Made by a program: the position numbers and the translations under genes
Notes under the pieces: generated by a model
Databases searched by the model: none
What the model was told of the DNA's origin: nothing
The model's input: only the letters and a program-made list of their open reading frames with translations
Shown: piece by piece, positions 8,429-15,555 of the stretch
Layout of the letters: each line of letters opens with the position of its first letter
Numbering within the stretch: position 1 is the stretch's first letter
From: Croceivirga thetidis
GTDB taxonomy: Bacteria > Bacteroidota > Bacteroidia > Flavobacteriales > Flavobacteriaceae
Direction: 5' to 3'
Length of the DNA: 64,000 nucleotides
Assembly (NCBI RefSeq): GCF_012272815.1
Contig: NZ_JAAWWL010000001.1
Coordinates: 1,142,154-1,206,153, forward strand

Positions 8429-8468
8429 TTGTAAAATATTTATACAAGATGTGTCAAAAAAATTGACA
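8429..8468. promoter_or_regulatory. Two inverted-repeat sites, probable upstream activating sequences
   Basis: The stronger site, TGTCAAAAAAATTGACA (8452-8468), is a perfect inverted repeat with 6-base arms. A weaker one, TTGTA...TACAA (8429-8447), is centred 22 bases away, about two helical turns. The centres lie 94 and 72 bases upstream of the efflux -24 box, and the strong one lies 71 bases upstream of a weaker -24/-12-like element facing the regulator gene. This spacing is typical of enhancer sites for NtrC-type activators. Binding by the neighbouring regulator is inferred. Confidence 0.5.
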
Positions 8469-8530
8469 ATTTAATTTTACTTTAGATAAGAGGCAGCCAT
8501 TAAACCAAGGCTTTACTGGGGTGTGCTTTT

Positions 8531-8545
8531 TGGTATGGATTTTGA
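8531..8545 (+). promoter_or_regulatory. Weak sigma-54-like promoter of the two-component genes
   Basis: TGGTATG-GATT-TTGA has the -24 GG and correct 10-base spacing but T for C in the -24 box and GA for GC at -12. If used, transcription would start near 8557, 27 bases before the ATG at 8584. It would make the regulator gene autoregulated through the shared activator sites. No better TAnnTTTG element was seen in this interval. Confidence 0.35.
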
Positions 8546-8583
8546 CTCGCAAAAAACAACTACCTACCTTAAAAGACTAGAAA

Positions 8584-9948
8584 ATGCTTGATGCAAAAAT
8601 TTTAGTGGTTGATGATAATAAAAGTGTGCTTAGTGCGCTGGAAATTCTTTTACAATTCGAGTACAAAAGTGTTCAGACCTTATTTAATCCAAATCAAATA
8701 TCATCTTTTCCAAAAATTGATGAGATTGATATCGTTCTATTGGACATGAATTTTTCTGCTGGGGTCAATACCGGAAATGAAGGGTTATTTTGGCTCAAAG
8801 AGATAAAGAAAAAATCACCTAATACATCGGTTATAATGATGACGGCCTATGGTGCGGTTGATCTGGCCGTAAAGGCTTTGAAAGAAGGTGCATCTGATTT
8901 TATTTTAAAACCTTGGAATAATGAACGCTTATTGACCACTGTCAAGTCAGCTTACGAACTTCGAAAATCGAAGAATGAAATTCACCAGCTTAAGAAAAAA
9001 GAAAGCCACTTAAAACAGGTAATTAATGAAGGCAAGAACAATATCATTGGGAAATCTCAAGCATTAACCGCTGTTTTGAATCTTGTTAAAAAGGTTGCCA
9101 AGACCGATGTGAATGTATTGATTACAGGAGAAAATGGTACCGGTAAGGAGTTAATTGCCCGTGAGGTTCACCGCCTCTCTGCAAGAAATAATGAAGTCTT
9201 TATCGGAGTCGATATGGGTTCTATCGCAGAAAACCTATTTGAAAGTGAGTTGTTTGGGCATATCAAAGGTTCATTTACTGATGCAAAAGAAGATAGGGCC
9301 GGTAAGTTTGAGGCTGCGCATCAAGGATCTTTGTTTTTGGATGAAATCGGCAACTTGACGTTACAGGCACAGGCCAAATTATTATCAGCGATACAGAATA
9401 AATCCGTTGTTAGAGTTGGTTCCAATAAGCCAATAAAGGTAGACATTCGCCTGATCTGTGCTACGAATTGCAATTTGGAACAAATGGTTGCCGATGGTCT
9501 TTTTCGAGAAGATTTATTGTATCGAATAAATACCATACATATTGAAGTACCGCCTTTGAGGGAACGAGAAGGAGATATCATGGTCCTAGCTGATTTTTTC
9601 CTAAAGCGATTTTCAACCAAATACGATAAACCTGGGCTTAAAATGAACACCATGGCTCTCGAGAAATTATCGGCATATCCATGGCCAGGAAATATTAGGG
9701 AGCTTTTACATACCATGGAAAGGGCTGTTATTCTTTCTGAAGGAAATGTTCTCAAGCCTTCGGATTTCTTATTACATTCAAGAGCTACTGGCACGACAGA
9801 AGATGGACCCCGAACATTGGATGAAATGGAATATCAAATGATTACTAAGGCTTTGGAACAGCATGATGGTAATTATAGTGCGGCTGCTGAACAATTAGGG
9901 GTTACTCGACAAACCCTATACAATAAAATGAAAAGGTTTAAAGTCTAA
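8584..9948 (+). CDS. Sigma-54-dependent response regulator (NtrC/AtoC type)
   Basis: The 454-residue protein has a receiver domain (1-125; acidic D10 D11, phospho-acceptor D54, conserved T in MMTAYGAVD and K in FILKPW). A sigma-54-interacting AAA+ domain follows (about 155-385; Walker A GENGTGKE near 181-188, DEIG Walker B, R-finger region REDLLYRINT), then a Fis-type helix-turn-helix (about 410-454; AAAEQLGVTRQTLYNKMKR). The loop that contacts sigma-54, usually GAFTGA, reads GSFTDA (about 229-234). It stands divergent to the efflux operon, whose promoter is sigma-54 type, and overlaps its kinase gene by one base (TAATG). Probably the direct activator of the efflux genes. Confidence 0.93.
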   Translation: MLDAKILVVDDNKSVLSALEILLQFEYKSVQTLFNPNQISSFPKIDEIDIVLLDMNFSAGVNTGNEGLFWLKEIKKKSPNTSVIMMTAYGAVDLAVKALKEGASDFILKPWNNERLLTTVKSAYELRKSKNEIHQLKKKESHLKQVINEGKNNIIGKSQALTAVLNLVKKVAKTDVNVLITGENGTGKELIAREVHRLSARNNEVFIGVDMGSIAENLFESELFGHIKGSFTDAKEDRAGKFEAAHQGSLFLDEIGNLTLQAQAKLLSAIQNKSVVRVGSNKPIKVDIRLICATNCNLEQMVADGLFREDLLYRINTIHIEVPPLREREGDIMVLADFFLKRFSTKYDKPGLKMNTMALEKLSAYPWPGNIRELLHTMERAVILSEGNVLKPSDFLLHSRATGTTEDGPRTLDEMEYQMITKALEQHDGNYSAAAEQLGVTRQTLYNKMKRFKV

Positions 9949-11294
9949 TGGCGAGTAGAAATTTTTACATTCAACTGATAGTACGAGTAATTCTATTGAC
10001 CTTAACGGCTATAGGGTTAGCGTTCTTGATCACCAATACATCTTACATCGGTATTGGGTTTTTACTACTACTGCTAATTGGTCAGGTCGTTGCCCTAATT
10101 CGATTCATCAATAGTACCAACCGTAAAATTGCCTATTTCTTTGACGCCATAAAAAACGAAGATTTCACTCTTAGATTTCCTGAAAGGGTAACCATTAAAT
10201 CTTTCAAAGAATTAAATCAAAGTTTGAATAGGGTTAATGGCCTAATTCAAGAGGTACACCTTCAGCTTCAAATACGTGAAAACTATTATCAGGAAATCTT
10301 GAAACAAGCCAATATCGGAATCATGACCTTTAATGATAAAGGGCATATTCTTTTTTCTAATCCAACACTTGAGCGTCTTCTTAATTATAGCCCTCTTAAC
10401 CATATAAAGCAATTGAATCAAATAGATAAAGGGCTTTATGAAATTTTCAAACCTTTTGAACCATTTGAGCGGAAATTGTTTCAATTAACCAATGAACGTG
10501 AGCAAAAACAACTTGCCCTGAAATGTACCCCCATGACCATGGACAAGAAACCTTTGTTACTGGCCGTGGCACAAGACATTCATCACGAATTGGATGAAAA
10601 AGAAACTGATTCATGGGTAAAGTTGATACGGGTATTGACCCATGAAATCATGAATACCATTACACCAATAACCTCAATTTCAGATTCCATTTTGAAGCAT
10701 TTTAAATCGGTGGAATCAGAGTCTTCACAGACGGTTGAAATTGAAAAGATGACAAGTTCCATTCGAGGTTTGAAAGTGATTCGGGATCAAGGAACAGATC
10801 TGATGGAGTTTGTACAATCGTATCGAAGCTTTTTAAATGTTCCCAAACCGGACAAGACCTTAATTGCCGCCCATAAATTATTTGAGAAAGCCCGTGTGCT
10901 TACCTCAAAAGAAGCGGACCCCACAACTAAAATAAACTGGTCAATTAAACCAAACGGGCTAGATTTATTTGTAGATGAAAAACAGATTACCCAGGTTCTA
11001 ATTAATTTGGTGAAGAATGCTGCCCACAGTTTAGAAGGAATGGAAAACGGGGACATTCATGTACTTGCTTCCATTGATGGGAATAACAGAAAATATATTG
11101 AAGTTAAGGACAATGGCCCTGGAATACCTGAAGAGTTGATTGACGAAATTTTTGTGCCATTCTTTACTACCAAGGACAAAGGAACAGGTATTGGTTTAAG
11201 TTTATCAAAACAAATAATGCAACGGCATGGTGGGAGTTTGAAACTGCATTCCATTCCCAACAAAGAGACGGTCTTCACATTATTGTTCCAATAG
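9948..11294 (+). CDS. PAS-containing sensor histidine kinase, partner of the sigma-54 regulator
   Basis: The 448-residue membrane kinase has two helices (about 10-30 and 33-53) joined by only a few residues, a HAMP-like linker, a PAS domain (about 110-210), a dimerisation/phosphoacceptor helix with H232 in LTHEIMNTITPI, and a HATPase domain (N box NLVKNAAHSLEG, G1 DNGPGIP, G2 GTGIGLSLS). The near absence of a periplasmic loop means the signal is probably sensed in the membrane or by the cytoplasmic PAS domain. The start codon overlaps the regulator stop, so the two are made together. The layout recalls NtrY-like kinases. Confidence 0.92.
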   Translation: MASRNFYIQLIVRVILLTLTAIGLAFLITNTSYIGIGFLLLLLIGQVVALIRFINSTNRKIAYFFDAIKNEDFTLRFPERVTIKSFKELNQSLNRVNGLIQEVHLQLQIRENYYQEILKQANIGIMTFNDKGHILFSNPTLERLLNYSPLNHIKQLNQIDKGLYEIFKPFEPFERKLFQLTNEREQKQLALKCTPMTMDKKPLLLAVAQDIHHELDEKETDSWVKLIRVLTHEIMNTITPITSISDSILKHFKSVESESSQTVEIEKMTSSIRGLKVIRDQGTDLMEFVQSYRSFLNVPKPDKTLIAAHKLFEKARVLTSKEADPTTKINWSIKPNGLDLFVDEKQITQVLINLVKNAAHSLEGMENGDIHVLASIDGNNRKYIEVKDNGPGIPEELIDEIFVPFFTTKDKGTGIGLSLSKQIMQRHGGSLKLHSIPNKETVFTLLFQ

Positions 11295-11312
11295 TTTTCT
11301 GGCAGGGTTAGC

Positions 11313-12173
11313 TTATTTCATTTGTCGTATCAATCCTTCTTGAGCTACTGAAGCCACTAGAACACCATTTGAATCAAAGAAACTACCTCGGGCAAACCCC
11401 CTTGCGTTCGATGCACTTGGACTATCAAGCGAATAAAGTAACCACTCTTGAATATCGAAATCCCTATGAAACCAAATGGCATGATCTAAGCTGGCGTAAA
11501 ACGCATTGGTGTTGTTCAGGGTTTCACGATGGGGCAAAGTGGCCGTAGTTAACAGATTGTAGTCTGATGCATAGGCCAAAATTTGTTGTTGCATCGGTAA
11601 ATCCAAGGTTTGCTTTTCAGCAGTCTTTATCCAAATATGATTGGAGGGTTCAGAATTCTTCGCCAATTTTGAGGTAATCCGTTCAATAGGTTTAAACTGA
11701 AATACTTCGGGAATTACGGTTTTTAATCGATTATACGCATTTGGGTTCATTGCTTTAATGTCCTCAATTTGTTCAAGACTGGTCATGAGCTTGTCTGGAG
11801 AGATGATATTCGGCATTGCAATCTGATGGTCCACACCCGCTTCCTTCACTTGAAAAGAAGCCGCCATGTTGAAAATCGGAGTTCCGTTTTGTTTGGCAAC
11901 TACCCTTCTGGTAGTAAAACTACCTCCATCTCGTATCGTATCAACCTCATAGGTAATCGGAATATCCAATTTGCCCACCAAAATGAAATACCCGTGCATT
12001 GAATGAGCTATTCTATTAGTTGGTACGGTCTGATAAGCAGCATGTAGGGATTGCGCCAAAACCTGACCTCCAAAGACACGGCCCCAAGGGGCATTATAGT
12101 TTTGACCTAAATATTGGTTTTTAGCTGTTTGCTCTAATGACAACAACTTTATGAGTTCTTTGAGGGAAGTCAT
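11313..12173 (-). CDS. tesB: Acyl-CoA thioesterase II family protein
   Basis: The 286-residue protein has the double hot-dog layout of TesB. GQNYNAPWGRVFGGQVLAQSLHAAYQ in the first half is the signature (given only as the segment near residues 22-47). The second half contains TTATLPHRETL, SLDHAIWFHRDFDIQEWLLYS and RGFARGSFFDSNG, which hold the usual Asp, Thr and Gln catalytic positions. It hydrolyses acyl-CoA to fatty acid and CoA in the cytoplasm. The gene converges on the kinase gene (18 bases between stops) and appears monocistronic. Confidence 0.9.
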   Translation of the reverse strand: MTSLKELIKLLSLEQTAKNQYLGQNYNAPWGRVFGGQVLAQSLHAAYQTVPTNRIAHSMHGYFILVGKLDIPITYEVDTIRDGGSFTTRRVVAKQNGTPIFNMAASFQVKEAGVDHQIAMPNIISPDKLMTSLEQIEDIKAMNPNAYNRLKTVIPEVFQFKPIERITSKLAKNSEPSNHIWIKTAEKQTLDLPMQQQILAYASDYNLLTTATLPHRETLNNTNAFYASLDHAIWFHRDFDIQEWLLYSLDSPSASNARGFARGSFFDSNGVLVASVAQEGLIRQMK

Positions 12174-12271
12174 GTAATTGAATTTTGGATAAAGCTAGCC
12201 TATTTAGATTGCCTAGCCGTAATTTCGTAATTAGACTACATGAAATAATTCAACTAAGTTTTCACCACGGC

Positions 12272-12715
12272 ATGAAAAAAGAATTGTTCGACCATTGCCA
12301 AAATTATTGCAAGGAAAGGCTAGAACGAATAAGAGGAGAGATTAAAAAAATAAGCGATTCCTTGTCTTCTGAAACAAAAAGTACTGCCGGCGACAAACAT
12401 GAAACAGGTCGTGCCATGCTACAACTAGAACGTGAGAAATTAGGAAAACAACTTTTACAGGTAGAAAAGATGCAGTCGGTTTTAGATCGAATACCACTTG
12501 ATAAGAGTACTGGGCACATTGCATTGGGCAGTTTGGTCTCAACCAATAAAGCCAACTATTATATCTCAATCTCTGCAGGAAAATTCAAAATCGGTTCGAT
12601 TGATGTTTTTTGTATTTCTTCTGTTTCACCAATAGGCCAATTACTGCTGGGAAAGGGCATAGGAGATGAAATAGCTTTTAATGGTCAAAGATTCGATATT
12701 ATCAATGTTGAATAA
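12272..12715 (+). CDS. GreA/GreB-like small protein
   Basis: With the ATG at 12272 the product has 147 residues. The N-terminal half is a charged helical segment (YCKERLERIRGEIKKISDSLSSE; ETGRAMLQLEREKLGKQLLQVEKM) and the C-terminal half is a small beta domain ending in VSPIGQLLLGKGIGDEIAFNGQRFDIINV. The phrase SPIGQLLLGKGIGDEI corresponds to the SPlGkALlGkkvGDev motif of the GreA/GreB C-terminal FKBP-like domain. The acidic coiled-coil tip that gives Gre factors their cleavage activity is not obvious. It is therefore best described as a Gre-related protein that may bind RNA polymerase. An in-frame ATG at 12185 gives a longer, unlikely start. Confidence 0.7.
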   Translation: MKKELFDHCQNYCKERLERIRGEIKKISDSLSSETKSTAGDKHETGRAMLQLEREKLGKQLLQVEKMQSVLDRIPLDKSTGHIALGSLVSTNKANYYISISAGKFKIGSIDVFCISSVSPIGQLLLGKGIGDEIAFNGQRFDIINVE

Positions 12716-12740
12716 TTTGGGTTTAACCTTTCCTTAAAAA

Positions 12741-12768
12741 TTGCCTTTAGAATTCTTCTTTACCTTAG
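12741..12768 (+). promoter_or_regulatory. Bacteroidota-type promoter (-33/-7) for the SnoaL-like gene
   Basis: TTG (12741-12743), 17 bases, then TACCTTAG (12761-12768), one mismatch from TAnnTTTG. The start site would fall near 12774, about 23 bases before the ATG at 12797. Confidence 0.45.
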
Positions 12769-12796
12769 AGAGGTTAACCAATAAAAAGCGAACAAA

Positions 12797-13168
12797 ATGA
12801 CAACACAAGAAGTTGCGAATCAGCTAGTAAAATTATGCCGCGAAGAAAAGTACCAAGAAGCTTATGATTTATATGCCGAAGATGCGGTGAGCATTGAAAT
12901 GGATGGTATGCCCGGCGAAAAAGTTACCTCTGGTAAAGAAAATATCTGGAATGGTTATCTGCAATGGGCTCAGGGCATTGAAGAAATTCATGGAGGTTCT
13001 GTGGGTGACCCCGTGGTTGCCGCCAATCATTTTGTAGTGCCCATGTCAATGGATGCTACTTTTAAGGAAGGTGGACGCTGGGCCTTTGATGAGTTATGTG
13101 TCTACCAAGTTGAAAATGGTAAAATAAAGCAAGCACAATATTTTTATGAGGTACCAGAAATGGGCTAA
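12797..13168 (+). CDS. SnoaL/NTF2-like small protein
   Basis: The 123-residue cytoplasmic protein has the NTF2-like cone fold pattern: an N-terminal helix with AYDLYAEDAVSIEMDG, a central helix (GKENIWNGYLQWAQ) and a C-terminal antiparallel sheet (WAFDELCVYQVENGKIKQAQYFYE). The family includes enzymes and ligand-binding proteins, so no reaction can be assigned. Its stop codon overlaps the stop codon of the convergent release-factor-like gene by three bases. Confidence 0.75.
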   Translation: MTTQEVANQLVKLCREEKYQEAYDLYAEDAVSIEMDGMPGEKVTSGKENIWNGYLQWAQGIEEIHGGSVGDPVVAANHFVVPMSMDATFKEGGRWAFDELCVYQVENGKIKQAQYFYEVPEMG

Positions 13169-13569
13169 TCAAACAGTGGTTTTTTTCGATTGGATTTTTT
13201 CTCTGAATTCATCTTTTTTGATTTAAGCCTTTTCTCAATTACGGATTTCGAAGGCTTTGTGGTTTTTCTTTTTTTAGGAAGTTGCAGGGCCTTTTCCAAT
13301 AATTTGAAAAAACGCTTTGTCACCAATTCTTTGTTTTTATGCTGGCTTCTTGAGGTTTCGGAACTAAGTTGCAACCATCCTTCATTTGAAATATGATTAC
13401 TCAATTTATTGACCAGCAGATTTTTTTCGAAATCACTTAGCCCTTCTGAATGTTCTGGATGGAAGCTTAGCTGAACTTTAGAAGAAACTTTATTCGCATG
13501 TTGACCACCGGGACCGCCACTTCTGACAGCCCTGTATTGTAGTTCATTTGTGATTTTCGCTTTATCCAA
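13165..13569 (-). CDS. arfB: ArfB-type peptidyl-tRNA hydrolase (class I release factor domain)
   Basis: The 134-residue protein starts with a release-factor catalytic domain carrying the GGQ motif in RSGGPGGQHANKVSSKVQL (about 17-35). It lacks codon-recognition domains and ends in a lysine/arginine-rich tail (KKRKTTKPSKSVIEKRLKSKKMN). This is the layout of ArfB (YaeJ), which hydrolyses peptidyl-tRNA on ribosomes stalled without a stop codon, the basic tail entering the mRNA channel. It is 33 bases downstream of the lipoprotein gene on the same strand. Confidence 0.9.
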   Translation of the reverse strand: MDKAKITNELQYRAVRSGGPGGQHANKVSSKVQLSFHPEHSEGLSDFEKNLLVNKLSNHISNEGWLQLSSETSRSQHKNKELVTKRFFKLLEKALQLPKKRKTTKPSKSVIEKRLKSKKMNSEKKSNRKKPLFD

Positions 13570-13602
13570 GACCTTAATTCTTGGATAAAATTACATTCAT
13601 TT

Positions 13603-14424
13603 TTATAGTTTGCTATAGGAAATACCCACAATATTGAAGTCAGAGTTATTTTCCTGATTTCCGCTTTCATTATTGTAATTTCGATTTTCTGGGTCTCCAT
13701 TTCCATAGCCAAATCCCGTGGCCTCAATTTCCAAACTGTACAGGGGCTGGTTTGACTCAAGGTCAATCGGATAAATACCATAAGAATCCCCATCTAATTT
13801 TACTTCCTTCCCCAGATTACTGTCATTTGCGCCAAGTACACCCTCCGCAATTTGGTTGCCCTCTTGGTCAAAACCAGTCCATTTGCCTGTTTCACCATCA
13901 GGATGACCCTCATTTGCACCCATCATGCCTACGGTTAAGGTGATATCCAAAGCGCCATCTTCAAATGAGATTACCACTTTTTCACTCGCATTTACTTCTG
14001 CACCTTGATACATTACATAGTAGTCAATTTGATTCCAACGTGCGCCTGCCACTCCAAAGCCTTCGTCTCTGAATTCTGTGTCAAAAACTAAGGTCGCTTG
14101 CGAGCCATCAATTTTAAATGCTTCAATAGTAACTTCATCGCTCCAGTCTTGGAGACCTATTCCATTATTTGAAATAATGTCAGGGGTTGCGATCAATGAA
14201 ATTTCTGTACCTGATGTCTCATCATTTTCAGACTCCTCTTCTTCTGAATTCGAATCGTCGGTATTGTCTTCAGATTCATTAGGATCTGTGGTACTTTCTT
14301 CGTCTTCATCGTTTTGAGCAATCATTTCCTCCTCTTGGGGCAGGTCAGATTCCTCACAGGCGAAAAATAAATTCATGGAAATAGCCAAAAAAAAGGCTAG
14401 TGGGGCTAACTTTTTCATTTTCAA
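13603..14424 (-). CDS. Acidic lipoprotein of unknown function
   Basis: The 273-residue product starts with a lipoprotein signal (hydrophobic segment ending ISMNLFFAC, lipid-bearing Cys near residue 23). A linker of about 60 residues, almost all D, E, S, T and N, follows, and then a predicted beta-rich domain of about 190 residues (SDEVTIEAFKIDG, DYYVMYQGAEV, GEGDP-like glycine/asparagine tail). I do not recognise the domain. The acidic linker may act as a spacer from the membrane. An alternative start is the Met at residue 3. Confidence 0.7.
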   Translation of the reverse strand: MKMKKLAPLAFFLAISMNLFFACEESDLPQEEEMIAQNDEDEESTTDPNESEDNTDDSNSEEEESENDETSGTEISLIATPDIISNNGIGLQDWSDEVTIEAFKIDGSQATLVFDTEFRDEGFGVAGARWNQIDYYVMYQGAEVNASEKVVISFEDGALDITLTVGMMGANEGHPDGETGKWTGFDQEGNQIAEGVLGANDSNLGKEVKLDGDSYGIYPIDLESNQPLYSLEIEATGFGYGNGDPENRNYNNESGNQENNSDFNIVGISYSKL

Positions 14425-14501
14425 AGATTTTAGGGTTCTTATTGCGGAACGTAAAATCTGATTTAAAAAGTATCGTGCTTTTTGATTTTTCGATGAACGA
14501 A

Positions 14502-15491
14502 CTATACGTTTTTCGAAACCATTCTTTTGTTTATCAGAGGCTCTGGTATCGAGAGACTGATTTGGGAATGCGCTTTAATAGCATTCGGATGGTTGAAATA
14601 AATGGTTGGCCCGTCTTTGGCAATTGATTCAATGAGGTAGTGACTTCCTTTAAAATGATTATTAACGACGTAAACTTCAATATCCGAATTCTCTGAGACC
14701 TGAAATTCATGCGGATAAATTAGAATATTACTATCCTCGGCGGGGGCTTTGTCCTTCAATATTTCAATGGGCAGTTCGTTCACATAGCCGAATAAGGAAG
14801 CAATATATCGGCTTCTAGGTTTGTCAAATAGAATCTTAGTCTGTTCTTGGGCCAGTATCCGGCCTTTTTCAATAACTAGAATAGAATCTGTGAACGGAAT
14901 TACATCTTCTGGATCGTGACTGGCCGTAATCAAAGTGATTCCTTTTTCCTTCAAATTTGCAAAGAATTGCAGGCGAAGCTTCCCTTTTAAAAACTGGTCA
15001 ATATTACTGAAAGGTTCATCCAACAATAGTATTTCGGGTTCCTGGGCAATTGCCCTAGCCAAGGCGACACGTTGCTTTTGACCCCCGCTTAGGTTTTTGA
15101 CTTTGGTATCAATATAAGTCTCCATTTCTACAATACTGAGCAATTCTTGTATTCGCTCGTCATGTGACTCCATATCAAATGCAGATAGGTTTTGACGAAT
15201 ATTTTCACCAACTGAAATATAGGGCATCAAATCAAGGTCTTGGGAAACCAATTTCATAGAGCGTTCTCCTGCTATGAGTTGGAAATTAGGGCCCATTACC
15301 TGACTGTTTTGCCAATAGACTTGACCCCCATCAGGTGCAAGCAAACCGTAAATGACCCTTAATAAAGTACTCTTGCCAGAACCACTTTCACCCATGATTG
15401 CCATGTGCTTGCCTTTTTCAAGGATAAAAGAGACGTTCTTTAATGCTCTGACCTCTTCATAAGAAAATGATATGTTGATGACTTCTAACAC
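14502..15491 (-). CDS. ABC transporter ATP-binding protein with C-terminal TOBE-like domain
   Basis: The 329-residue protein has Walker A GESGSGKST (near 34-42), signature LSGGQKQRVALARA, Walker B ILLLDEPFSNID and the H-loop TASHDPEDV. About 100 extra C-terminal residues (ILIYPHEFQV, VVNNHFKGSHYLIES, AHSQISLSI) look like a TOBE_2-type regulatory domain as in CysA/PotA/ModC-type importers. No permease or binding protein is encoded next to it, so it is an orphan ATPase here. It follows the prolyl oligopeptidase gene after a terminator. Confidence 0.85.
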   Translation of the reverse strand: MLEVINISFSYEEVRALKNVSFILEKGKHMAIMGESGSGKSTLLRVIYGLLAPDGGQVYWQNSQVMGPNFQLIAGERSMKLVSQDLDLMPYISVGENIRQNLSAFDMESHDERIQELLSIVEMETYIDTKVKNLSGGQKQRVALARAIAQEPEILLLDEPFSNIDQFLKGKLRLQFFANLKEKGITLITASHDPEDVIPFTDSILVIEKGRILAQEQTKILFDKPRSRYIASLFGYVNELPIEILKDKAPAEDSNILIYPHEFQVSENSDIEVYVVNNHFKGSHYLIESIAKDGPTIYFNHPNAIKAHSQISLSIPEPLINKRMVSKNV

Positions 15492-15503
15492 GTGGCGAAA
15501 ATA

Positions 15504-15531
15504 AAAATCCGTCCCAAAAGAAACGGATTTT
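15504..15531 (-). terminator. Rho-independent terminator of the prolyl oligopeptidase gene
   Basis: AAAATCCGT (15504-15512) pairs with ACGGATTTT (15523-15531) around a 10-base loop. On the minus strand the stem runs into TTTTTATTTT. It lies 25 bases beyond the stop codon at 15556. Confidence 0.75.
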
Positions 15532-15555
15532 ATGAAAATTTAGTGGATTACTTTT

